A DNA stretch of 13,863 nt from an uncultured Lachnospiraceae bacterium (GTDB lineage Bacteria; Bacillota_A; Clostridia; Lachnospirales; Lachnospiraceae), in assembly GCA_902795715.1 (NCBI GenBank), contig CADBME010000152.1, positions 1 through 13,863 of the forward strand, given 5' to 3'. The translations under genes were made by a program, and so were the position numbers. The notes below the pieces were generated by a model. That model saw only the letters and a list, made by a program, of their open reading frames with translations, searched no databases and had not been told where the DNA came from. Positions 1 to 5,829 of this stretch are shown here, piece after piece. Positions within the stretch are counted from its first letter, which is position 1. Each line of letters opens with the position of its first letter.

Positions 1-1675
1 GATCGTCATTGTGCAGGACTATCGTCGTGCCGGGCCTGATTTTCTTTCCATTTACTATGGTGCCGTTAACCGAATCCAGATCCGTAATGGTGTAATGGGT
101 CTTTTCCCAGCGGATTACCATATGGTTTCGACTTACCTGCCTGTTGTCAATTATGTAATCGTTGTCTTTTCTTTTCCCCACGCGGAATTCCATCCGGTCG
201 ATTTTCTTAAACTGGCCTGTCCTGGTGTAATACAAACCGGCTGCCCTGGGTGGAGGGGTATGGGATCCATGGCCTTTATCCGAATAATGCCGGGCCCTCT
301 CTTCCGGCAAAGGACCATGTCTTCTTCCCCTGTCCGGACCGGTCCTTTCTCTTTCCCTGTGCCTGGAGGCTTCTTTCCGGAGACGAATCTCTTCCTCATA
401 AGAGTCTTTACTATAAGAATCCTTACTATAAGGGTCTTTGCTGTAAGAATCCTTACTGCCGTCGGAATACCTTCTGTCATTCTTGTCTCCGGACAGACCT
501 CTCTGCTTTCTGTGACGGGCCCACCAGAATACTTGTTTCAGGAACCAGAGAAAGAGAAATAGGGCAATACATCCTAAAACAATCACAATCTTCCGGCTGG
601 TCTTCATCTTGCGGACAAGCTCTTTCTCCGCCTCCGCAAGCTCCTTTTCGGCCTGGGCATACTGGTCCGGCGTCACTTCCCGTGATTCCAGAAGCTGGCT
701 GCCTTTGTTTACAGCTTCTTCCAATTTCTTTTTTGACTTTTCTTTATAATTCTTGTCTTCCAGCAGGGTCCTGCTCTTGTCAAGAGTCTTGGTGAAGTCA
801 TCCCTCTGCCGGACCATTTCGTTGGTACTGTAACGTATCTTTAAAGAATCCAGAGTTTTTTGTATTTCGTCGGAGGGAATAGCATAGTAAATATTGGCAT
901 TTATATCCGTCTTTTGGGCATCATTGATTCCCACCAGTTCCCCCTTTTCATTCAAAAGAGGGCTGCCTGTCATCCCCACTTCCATTTTTGCAGAGTGCTG
1001 CAGATAATCACGGTTTTTATCGGCCGCATCCTTGTCCTGAATCTCACCAACACGAACAGTGACTTCTTCCTTTTCGTAATCTGATCCCTGAGTCCCTGCC
1101 GGATTGGCTTCCACAAATCCAAGTGCAATCACCTTTTCCCCGGTTACCAGGTCACCCGACTTGCCCAGCATCACCGGATCCTTATTCTTTAATCCTTCCG
1201 AACACTTGAGAATACAATAATTAAACTCTTTGCTCTTGGTATAAACCTCTGCATTCAGTGCTACATTCCCGGTTGTAGCAATTTTTACTACGCTTGTAAG
1301 GTTGACCTCTTTATCGTTCAGCTTTTTTTCTTTACAATATTGTTTTTTCTTCTTTTTCCCACAGTGGGCAGCCTTATATGTAGTCAGAATAAACACATCG
1401 TTTGACTCGGAATCCGCAGATATTACAACTCCGCTTGCATTTCTCAAATAGTCAATACTGCCGTCTTCCTTTTCAAATCCGGACCGTATCTCCACAATAC
1501 TGTTCTTGACCGGATCAATATAGTCTTCCTTCTTTTCCTCCCTGGTCTCTGTCTTTTCTTCCGGCAGGCTGTCAGCTGCTTTTACCGGGAGGCACATGGT
1601 CATTCCCATGAATACCAGGACAGTCAACCCTTCTAAGGCCCATCTTCCTATTCCTCTATATATCTTTTCAAGCAT
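1..1675 (-). CDS. Membrane FHA protein with degenerate trypsin/HtrA-like outer domain (3' end cut by window edge)
   Basis: 558 residues are visible and the frame is still open at base 1. Order of parts: a signal peptide (about 1-34, possible cleavage after V-K-A); a chymotrypsin/HtrA-like domain (about 52-280); a charged, probably coiled-coil stretch (about 285-358); a transmembrane helix (about 362-380); a basic linker with S-K-D-x-Y repeats; and an FHA domain (about 494-558) with V-S-R-N-H and S-V-N-G-T hallmarks. The domain puts ILTTYKAA where HtrA has ILTNNHVV, FNYCILK where the Asp strand should be, and GMTGSPLL for GNSGGPLL, so all three catalytic residues seem lost (K101, N152, T236). 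Topology suggests an outer sensing domain and a cytosolic phosphothreonine reader. Start ATG has GAGAGG about 7 nt upstream. The fold is clear to me; inactivity and receptor role are inference. It may still belong to the T7SS operon or be transcribed separately. Confidence 0.85.
   Translation of the reverse strand, partial: MLEKIYRGIGRWALEGLTVLVFMGMTMCLPVKAADSLPEEKTETREEKKEDYIDPVKNSIVEIRSGFEKEDGSIDYLRNASGVVISADSESNDVFILTTYKAAHCGKKKKKQYCKEKKLNDKEVNLTSVVKIATTGNVALNAEVYTKSKEFNYCILKCSEGLKNKDPVMLGKSGDLVTGEKVIALGFVEANPAGTQGSDYEKEEVTVRVGEIQDKDAADKNRDYLQHSAKMEVGMTGSPLLNEKGELVGINDAQKTDINANIYYAIPSDEIQKTLDSLKIRYSTNEMVRQRDDFTKTLDKSRTLLEDKNYKEKSKKKLEEAVNKGSQLLESREVTPDQYAQAEKELAEAEKELVRKMKTSRKIVIVLGCIALFLFLWFLKQVFWWARHRKQRGLSGDKNDRRYSDGSKDSYSKDPYSKDSYSKDSYEEEIRLRKEASRHRERERTGPDRGRRHGPLPEERARHYSDKGHGSHTPPPRAAGLYYTRTGQFKKIDRMEFRVGKRKDNDYIIDNRQVSRNHMVIRWEKTHYTITDLDSVNGTIVNGKKIRPGTTIVLHNDD
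401..460 (-). repeat. Four tandem 15-bp units encoding S-K-D-x-Y repeats
   Basis: Four in-frame 15-bp units (401-415, 416-430, 431-445, 446-460) differ at a few bases each. On the minus strand they encode a Ser-Lys-Asp-Ser/Pro-Tyr-like pentapeptide repeat in the cytosolic linker between the transmembrane helix and the FHA domain. Exact unit length suggests slippage-type copy number change, and the linker is rich in Ser and Tyr. Confidence 0.8.
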
Positions 1676-1824
1676 GTGAAAACCTCTCGATTCCCGGATA
1701 ACTCCAGTCTGTAAAACGACAAATCCTTCCATCTTATTTTCATAATACCTTGCCGGAGGATTTTTCGCAAGACCGGGAGCAAGATTCCCCGGCTGTCCCT
1801 TAAAGAATTTACAGATGATGAAAA

Positions 1825-1862
1825 TGCCGCCGGGAAACAGGACATGTCCGGATCCGGCGGCA
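1825..1862 (-). terminator. GC-rich inverted repeat, candidate terminator after the WXG100 genes
   Basis: Perfect 9-bp arms TGCCGCCGG (1825-1833) and CCGGCGGCA (1854-1862) enclose 20 nt that include the 10-bp palindrome GGACATGTCC (1840-1849). Read in the direction of transcription, the stem is followed by only four T's, so termination would be modest. It lies 100 nt past the last WXG100 stop and about 150 nt before the next start. A second GC-rich element (CCCGGCGGC on the plus strand, 1936-1944) could compete for the same downstream arm, so a regulated structure is also possible. The rest of the 288-bp gap shows no convincing gene and no clear promoter. Confidence 0.4.
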
Positions 1863-1963
1863 GCATCATCTATTCTGTATTATCTCCTTATTTAATCATT
1901 TTTGTTTTTTATTCTAATACTTCTATAATCAACGGCCCGGCGGCGGAAGAGTGGCGTCTATTT

Positions 1964-2281
1964 CTAAACGATAACATCACCTCGAAGGGCCGATGCTGCG
2001 GAAGCATTTTCTCTCTCAGCATTCTCATATTCCTGAGCCATCTGGTTGAGATCGGTCACATGCTCATTGATCATTTTCACCATCCGGTTGATGTCATCCT
2101 GCAGCTTACTGAACTGGGATCTGTATCTGGTTGCTGCGTCACCGCTCCATACGGCGCCTGTCAGGCTGTTTACAATACTCATCATCTGGCTTGTCGTACT
2201 TTTAATCTGGTTGCCGGTGCTATTGAATGAATTCGCTGTACTTCTTAACTTCGAGGTATCTACTTTAATGGTTCCTGTCAT
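1964..2281 (-). CDS. WXG100 family protein, W-S-G type (EsxA-like)
   Basis: 105 residues, the usual WXG100 length. It forms the expected helix-turn-helix: an N-terminal helix rich in Ser/Asn, the turn motif V-W-S-G-D-A (W45), and a second helix ending in IA/MA-x-x-Y-E-N-A-E, which matches the Y-x-x-x-D/E export signal. Proteins of this family are secreted by T7SS as dimers, as substrates, co-substrates or regulators of EssC. Start ATG has AGGAGG 8 nt upstream. It is the last of six small helical genes, separated from its neighbour by 149 nt that carry repeats, so it may have its own promoter. Family call is firm; whether it acts as an EsxA homodimer or a partner of a sister protein cannot be told. 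Confidence 0.93.
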   Translation of the reverse strand: MTGTIKVDTSKLRSTANSFNSTGNQIKSTTSQMMSIVNSLTGAVWSGDAATRYRSQFSKLQDDINRMVKMINEHVTDLNQMAQEYENAERENASAASALRGDVIV

Positions 2282-2345
2282 GATTCTTTCCTCCTGTATA
2301 TGTAAAGACTGGTATAATTATCTCTTATTATCTATGTTATGATGT

Positions 2346-2364
2346 ATCCTTTTGTAAAAAGGAT
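2346..2364. repeat. AT-rich inverted repeat upstream of the last WXG100 gene
   Basis: Perfect 8-bp arms ATCCTTTT and AAAAGGAT flank a 3-nt centre. No T-run follows on the minus strand, so it is a poor terminator. On that strand it contains TTTACA, a -35-like hexamer, with AT-rich sequence (TAGATAAT region) 18-20 nt on. It could be an operator over a weak promoter for the last WXG100 gene, or an RNA hairpin in the 149-nt gap. Confidence 0.4.
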
Positions 2365-2390
2365 TCGACTGGTCTTATCTGAATCTGTCT

Positions 2391-2420
2391 GCCGGTGCAG
2401 GCTTCGCCGGTCCTGGCTTC
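2391..2420. repeat. Tandem duplication of a 15-bp unit in the intergenic gap
   Basis: Two adjacent copies, GCCGGTGCAGGCTTC (2391-2405) and GCCGGTCCTGGCTTC (2406-2420), differ at three central bases. They lie directly after the stop of the W-D-G WXG100 gene. No function is evident; the change is confined to one 3-bp block. Confidence 0.7.
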
Positions 2421-2430
2421 CTGTCTTTCT

Positions 2431-2733
2431 CTAGTACTTTCTTGTGGTAGCGGTAGCCGTATTCTTGCGCTCTGCTGCCTCGTACTTCTGAGCGATCTGA
2501 AGAAGGGACTGAACATATTTCTCAATCAGATCATGGAAATTCTGCATCTGCACTATATCTTTATGAAATGCGGTTTCAAAGGCTTTCTTTGCCTCACCAT
2601 CCCACATGCCGCTCAGTCTCTGCTCTGTAGTCTGGAGATTGGTGTAATATGTTTTAAATGCACTGTTTTTGCTCTTAAGCTCGTTTGCCTTGCTGCGAAG
2701 CTGAGATGTTGATACCTGAATTGTATTTGCCAT
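2431..2733 (-). CDS. WXG100 family protein, W-D-G type
   Basis: 100 residues with a classic WXG100 layout: N-terminal helix, turn G-M-W-D-G-E-A with W44, then A-K-K-A-F and a second helix ending I-A-Q-K-Y-E-A-A-E, which fits the Y-x-x-x-E secretion signal. A short polar tail rich in Thr and Lys follows. Start ATG is preceded by GGGAGG at 8 nt. The gap to the upstream W-K-S gene is 73 nt, AT-rich, without a convincing promoter. Expected to be exported through EssC, alone or with a sister protein from this array. Family call firm, partner unknown. Confidence 0.94.
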   Translation of the reverse strand: MANTIQVSTSQLRSKANELKSKNSAFKTYYTNLQTTEQRLSGMWDGEAKKAFETAFHKDIVQMQNFHDLIEKYVQSLLQIAQKYEAAERKNTATATTRKY

Positions 2734-2806
2734 GTTTGTATCCTCCCTTTTGATTTTTTCTGCGATTCCTCTATGAATCTGTATTTTGCTTTACATTGTT
2801 TTCTTC

Positions 2807-3124
2807 TTAGTTATAGGTTCGTTCTTTTGCGATCTGCCTTGCTCTCATTTCTGCATTGTAAGTGTTCCTGGCAATGGTCCGCACTGTCTTTGCCGCTTTC
2901 TCAATCTCTTTTGCCCTGGTCCGGATCTCTTCCGCCAGCTTGTTGCCTTTCCGGATAAACTTTACCGAGGAGTCACTTTTCCAGGCTCTGTTGATCCGTG
3001 AAAGACTGGGGGTAAATCGCTGATCAGCGACTCGTCTGAGATCGGCTGCAATCTGATCCAGTTTTTCGGCCTGTTTCATGGCTTTATCGTATTCCATGCG
3101 GATCATGCCCAGCGTCTTTGCCAT
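2807..3124 (-). CDS. Divergent WXG100-like protein with W-K-S in the turn
   Basis: 105 residues, highly basic (many Lys and Arg), predicted as a helical hairpin. The turn reads R-A-W-K-S-D-S-S-V-K-F, so the Trp is kept but the Gly of W-x-G is Ser. Near the C terminus Y-N-A-E occupies the place where the sisters have Y-x-x-A-E, one residue shorter, so the usual export signal is imperfect. It sits between two standard WXG100 genes, 17 nt after the preceding stop, with a G-rich, weaker ribosome site about 10 nt upstream. It could be a heterodimer partner whose mate supplies the export signal, or a cytosolic helper. Membership by length, position and pattern is likely; function is not known. Confidence 0.85.
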   Translation of the reverse strand: MAKTLGMIRMEYDKAMKQAEKLDQIAADLRRVADQRFTPSLSRINRAWKSDSSVKFIRKGNKLAEEIRTRAKEIEKAAKTVRTIARNTYNAEMRARQIAKERTYN

Positions 3125-3141
3125 ATCCTGTCGTCCCCCCT

Positions 3142-3459
3142 TTAACTGATTACATCAGACGGGAGTGATCCCGCAAATGCCTGTGCATCTTTTTCTGCTG
3201 TTTCGTAAATGCCTGCCATCTCAAGAAGATCTCTGGGATGTTCCCTGAGTCTTCGTATAATAAGTTTCACATCCTCCTGGCATTCCTGATAAATCTTCTG
3301 ATGCGAGTTGCTGGCATCTCCGGCCCAATATCCTTTGGTTCCACGAATCAGCTGGGAGGCCTGAGTCCAGTTTTTCTCGAATGCGTCGATCTTATTCTGG
3401 ATGGCTGCTGACTTTGCTTTCAGCTGCTGGGGGCTTACCTTTAATGTAATATCCGCCAT
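3142..3459 (-). CDS. WXG100 family protein, W-A-G type
   Basis: 105 residues from the ATG at 3459. A longer frame begins at 3516, but GGAGG lies 7 nt before the inner ATG and the longer frame would run into the previous gene, so the inner start is preferred. The protein shows helix one, the turn K-G-Y-W-A-G-D-A with W44, and helix two ending I-Y-E-T-A-E-K-D, matching the Y-x-x-x-E signal. It starts 11 nt after the stop of the W-I-G gene, so the two are almost certainly co-transcribed and may be translated in a coupled way. Adjacent WXG100 pairs often form heterodimers; that is a plausible but unproven reading here. Confidence 0.93.
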   Translation of the reverse strand: MADITLKVSPQQLKAKSAAIQNKIDAFEKNWTQASQLIRGTKGYWAGDASNSHQKIYQECQEDVKLIIRRLREHPRDLLEMAGIYETAEKDAQAFAGSLPSDVIS

Positions 3460-3470
3460 TTTTCGACCTC

Positions 3471-3773
3471 CTATCCTTTCAATGCGTCTACCAGAGCGGA
3501 TACCTGTTGTTCGCACTGGTCATATTTTTCGCGGGCCTGGCTCTCAAAGCTCTGCAGCGACTTGAGTTCCGCCAGAACTTCCCTGGCTGATCGGATGTCA
3601 TCTGAAACTGCTTTCTGGAATGCTGTTTTTGCCGGCCCAATCCACATGCTGTTCATCTGACTGATCTCTGACTGAATATCTGTAATCTGCCTCTCCATGG
3701 TACGAATCAGATTTCCAACGCTGTCCGCATCTCTTTTTAACCGCCCGGTATCGACCCTGATTTCGCTGCTCAT
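3471..3773 (-). CDS. WXG100 family protein, W-I-G type
   Basis: 100 residues. The first helix is followed by the turn N-S-M-W-I-G-P-A with W44 and then A-F-Q-K-A-V; the second helix ends Y-D-Q-C-E, in keeping with the Y-x-x-x-E T7SS signal. Start ATG has AGGAGG about 8 nt upstream. It lies 58 nt after the motif-less helical gene and 11 nt before the W-A-G gene. Together these look like one translation-coupled block under the possible LytTR operator at 4273-4308. Family call is firm. Confidence 0.94.
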   Translation of the reverse strand: MSSEIRVDTGRLKRDADSVGNLIRTMERQITDIQSEISQMNSMWIGPAKTAFQKAVSDDIRSAREVLAELKSLQSFESQAREKYDQCEQQVSALVDALKG

Positions 3774-3831
3774 CCTTCTCCCTCCTTACTTCTTTTTTCC
3801 CGGCACCACAACTTACTCTGAGCCTGTGCCA

Positions 3832-4212
3832 TCATAGCTGAAAATGCAGGTTCATTTCTCCAAGCAGGTTCCCATAATCCGAAAGACTGTTCAATGAAGT
3901 TTTCTTTCTTGCATGGAAGCGGGCCTGGCCGTTTTCCAGAAGATCGATGACATCTTCTTCACAGTCTTCGTAAAGTGAAAGGATCCGGATCAGTGTGTTT
4001 CCCAGTGCCCTGACTGCTGCTGCAGTCCTTCTGCCTGCTTCGCACTGACCGAGAAGCTTTGCGGAAACTTCTGAAAGCACATCGTCATCGAATTGTTTCA
4101 GTGCGGCGGCAACCTCCTGGATGTCGCCGTTTCTTCTTCGGATCTGCTTTTCACATTCCAGAATTTCCTGTCCGTGTCTCATTAAGGTTCCGGTTAAAAG
4201 CTCTGTTCTCAT
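3832..4212 (-). CDS. WXG100-like helical protein lacking the W-x-G turn
   Basis: 126 residues from the ATG at 4212; a start six codons upstream (4230) is possible, but AAAGGA lies 9 nt before the inner ATG and nothing comparable precedes the outer one. The chain is two long helices with a break near V-L-S-E-V-S, where W-x-G would be, then a helix ending S-L-Y-E-D-C-E-E-D. That Y-x-x-C-E pattern matches the Y-x-x-[AC]-E ends of the neighbouring WXG100 proteins, so I read it as a diverged family member with a 30-residue tail. It is the first gene of the small-protein array, directly after the LytTR-like repeats. It could be a substrate, a partner or a chaperone; no family is recognised with certainty. 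Confidence 0.82.
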   Translation of the reverse strand: MRTELLTGTLMRHGQEILECEKQIRRRNGDIQEVAAALKQFDDDVLSEVSAKLLGQCEAGRRTAAAVRALGNTLIRILSLYEDCEEDVIDLLENGQARFHARKKTSLNSLSDYGNLLGEMNLHFQL

Positions 4213-4221
4213 GTGTCCCTG

Positions 4222-4227
4222 TCCTTT
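4222..4227 (-). promoter_or_regulatory. Ribosome binding site choosing the inner start at 4212
   Basis: AAAGGA on the minus strand, 9 nt before the ATG at 4212. It lies inside the longer alternative frame that starts at 4230, which itself has no good site, so the shorter protein is favoured. Confidence 0.55.
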
Positions 4228-4272
4228 CATGTTTACATCTTACATGAATTATCAAAAAAGTGGGCTGTTATT

Positions 4273-4308
4273 CCCTGAATAACCTGTCTGTCACCCTGAA
4301 CGACCTGT
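4273..4308 (-). promoter_or_regulatory. Two 21-bp-spaced direct repeats, candidate LytTR operator
   Basis: On the minus strand ACAGGTCGTTCAGGG (4308-4294) and ACAGGTTATTCAGGG (4287-4273) agree at 13 of 15 bases and start exactly 21 bp apart. The first nine bases of each (ACAGGTCGT, ACAGGTTAT) fit the LytTR-family consensus as I recall it, [TA][AC][CA]GTTN[AG][TG], at 8 of 9 positions, with a 12-bp spacer that is typical for AgrA/AlgR-type sites. A LytTR regulator is encoded just upstream in the same locus. Downstream there is only a weak promoter (GATAAT or TAAGAT as -10, no good -35), as expected when an activator is needed. Match is by eye. Confidence 0.55.
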
Positions 4309-4323
4309 TTTGTCTTTTCCGGC

Positions 4324-4572
4324 CTATACAAAGAGCAGCCTGCTTCCGTCCCGGATACCATTTTCGTAGAGAGTCTTTCTCCGGTCGAGCACTCTCTCCT
4401 CGTCCATGGAACAGAGCATGAAATCACCATAGTTTTCGGGAACCGTACTTTTCGTTTTCTTACACAGGATTTCAGCCAATCCTTCGATAATTCGATTTAC
4501 AGGAACATTTTCATCCAGCTCATAGTCGTCCTGTTCGTCAAGGGCCGGTGCATAGATTTCTGTTATGATCAC
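4324..4572 (-). CDS. esaB: YukD/EsaB ubiquitin-like T7SS protein
   Basis: 82 residues, the standard length for EsaB/YukD. It shows the ubiquitin-like pattern: a first strand I-I-T-E-I-Y-A-P, a helix about 24-37 (V-N-R-I-I-E-G-L-A-E-I-L), and a last half with L-D-R-R-K-T-L-Y-E-N-G-I-R-D-G-S-R-L-L. EsaB is a small cytosolic component needed for normal T7SSb function and has been linked to regulation. The start is GTG at 4572, with AGGAGG 10 nt upstream; its GTGA overlaps the stop of the preceding gene by 4 nt, so translation is coupled. No competing ATG exists near the start. The call is firm. Confidence 0.93.
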   Translation of the reverse strand: MIITEIYAPALDEQDDYELDENVPVNRIIEGLAEILCKKTKSTVPENYGDFMLCSMDEERVLDRRKTLYENGIRDGSRLLFV

Positions 4573-5114
4573 GGCTTACTCTCCTCCTTTTTCATGGATT
4601 TCAGATTATACTTCTTTTTTTTCGCCACGTGTCCTGCCTGATCCCGCAGAAAACGGGACAGAGTCTCCCTGTCCCAGATTCGGAAACGGTAGGACCTGGA
4701 GTCCGTCCTGCTTTCTTCCAGAAGCGCTGACCGGTCCCCGTCCCGGTAGATCAAAAGCAGGGGTTCTTCTTCCCGGTTCCATTCAATCTTTATGCAGGAG
4801 TCCGCATCTTTCAGGATTCTTACCAGGTCTGAAACCGGCTTCTGCAGGCGAATGACCTTTTGGTCCCAGCTGACATAGCCTTTTTGATAAAGTCCGGCAA
4901 GAATCCGGTGAATGTCTTCCTGTGTCAGAGAATCTCCTTCTCCCTCTGCCCTGAGGGAAAGGCCGAACCAGTATTTCATACTGGCCCCGGCCAGGAGGAG
5001 TTCCAACTCCCTGCCTTCTATATAATAGCTTTCCGTCCTGTCCGGATTTCTCTCACTATCATTGAAAGTATTGAGCTTTCCATCATTATAGTGCTCTATC
5101 TTATCCGAGTGCAT
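4569..5114 (-). CDS. Soluble T7SS-locus protein, possible EsaE/EspG-type chaperone
   Basis: 181 residues with no signal peptide or membrane helix, so probably cytosolic. An acidic N-terminal region is followed by Y-Y-I-E-G-R-E-L-E-L-L-L-A-G-A, then a helical, winged-helix-like stretch (T-Q-E-D-I-H-R-I-L-A-G-L-Y-Q-K-G-Y-V) and a beta-rich part, with a lysine-rich tail (K-K-K-K around 169). The order (E-L-x-x-L-x-G, L-x-x-K-G-x-V, a later helix, then strands) recalls staphylococcal EsaE (DUF5081) and the mycobacterial EspG chaperones that hold substrates before export. I judge this by pattern only. Its ATG overlaps the end of the LytTR gene by 14 nt, with AAGGAG 7 nt upstream, and its stop overlaps the YukD start. 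Gene certain, function tentative. Confidence 0.85.
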   Translation of the reverse strand: MHSDKIEHYNDGKLNTFNDSERNPDRTESYYIEGRELELLLAGASMKYWFGLSLRAEGEGDSLTQEDIHRILAGLYQKGYVSWDQKVIRLQKPVSDLVRILKDADSCIKIEWNREEEPLLLIYRDGDRSALLEESRTDSRSYRFRIWDRETLSRFLRDQAGHVAKKKKYNLKSMKKEESKP

Positions 5115-5826
5115 TCAGATACTCCTTGACTTCTTTTTTGTAACTTCTGGAGAGGGGAACCTCCATATTGTCATCCAGCAAAATTAACCCTTCCGAAAGG
5201 CGGACACTCCGTATCATGTTTTTGTTGACCGCATAACTCCGGTGGCATCGCAGAAAATGTTCAGACAGGCCTTCCATAGCCTGGGACAGGGTTCCGTACT
5301 TCAGGTATTCCGTATTTTTCAGCCTTACATACAACCTTTTTTCCCTGACTTCGATGTAATAGATTTTTGAATAGGGGATGGCCGTCTTCCCTTCCCGGGT
5401 CTCCAGAAGCATTTTTCCTTCTCCATCTTCCTGGTTTCTTTCCCGAAACCAGGCTCGAAAAAAATCTCCGACAACCTGTTTTTCCTGTTCCCGTGAGTAT
5501 GGTCTGATCAAAAGAGAAGCAGCCCGGATTCCGGGATTCAGATAGGACATGGGGGAAATGCTGGCATCCGCAAGGAGAAGGAGCTCCGCTTCCTCATTAT
5601 TGGAGCGAACCTGCATAGCTGTGGAAACACCATCCCGGGGACTTACATCCAGAAAGGCCATATCCATAAGATTTTTGCCGGAAATGTATTCCGAAATCCC
5701 CTTGTTCTCCCATACACATGCTACTTCAAGGGCCTCATCGGAAAGATAAGCCTGTACATCCCTTGCACAGGCTTCCAGACTCTTCCCTTCTTCCTTGTTT
5801 TTATCGTAAATCAGTAAAGAAACCAC
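5101..5826 (-). CDS. LytTR-family response regulator with an atypical receiver
   Basis: 241 residues. The N-terminal receiver (about 1-120) has the likely phosphate-accepting D60 in A-F-L-D-V-S-P, but only one clear acidic residue at the front (D8). The conserved Thr/Ser is Ala (A86), and the conserved Lys is Arg (R108 in I-R-P-Y). The LytTR DNA-binding domain (about 138-239) is intact, with F-L-R-C-H-R-S-Y-A-V-N and V-P-L-S-R-S-Y. Such proteins bind paired direct repeats as transcription regulators, and a matching repeat pair lies at 4273-4308. Start is GTG, 3 nt after the EssC stop, with AAGGAGG 6 nt upstream. Partner kinase is not evident: the HisKA kinase in this window is not the usual LytTR partner type. 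Phosphorylation may be weak or not needed. Confidence 0.92.
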   Translation of the reverse strand: MVSLLIYDKNKEEGKSLEACARDVQAYLSDEALEVACVWENKGISEYISGKNLMDMAFLDVSPRDGVSTAMQVRSNNEEAELLLLADASISPMSYLNPGIRAASLLIRPYSREQEKQVVGDFFRAWFRERNQEDGEGKMLLETREGKTAIPYSKIYYIEVREKRLYVRLKNTEYLKYGTLSQAMEGLSEHFLRCHRSYAVNKNMIRSVRLSEGLILLDDNMEVPLSRSYKKEVKEYLNALG

Positions 5827-5829
5827 GGG

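Noticed and set aside
11..795. Overlapping plus-strand frames of about 180 residues at the left edge
   Set aside because: They lie opposite the continuous FHA pseudoprotease frame, which has clear domains; no start signals support the plus-strand frames.
1648..1869. 73-residue minus-strand frame in the gap before the FHA pseudoprotease gene
   Set aside because: GGAG lies about 14 nt before its start, the protein shows no recognisable pattern, it runs over the GC-rich hairpin, and it overlaps the start of the next gene in another frame.
3460..3516. N-terminal extension of the W-A-G WXG100 protein
   Set aside because: The inner ATG at 3459 has GGAGG at 7 nt and gives the usual WXG100 length; the extension would overlap the preceding gene.
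3774..3831. Possible hairpin GGCAC...GTGCC between the first two small helical genes
   Set aside because: Only five base pairs with a loop of about 19 nt; too weak to call a terminator.
4233..4430. 65-residue minus-strand frame overlapping the end of YukD and the LytTR-like repeats
   Set aside because: It is out of frame with YukD, covers the repeat region and has no family pattern.
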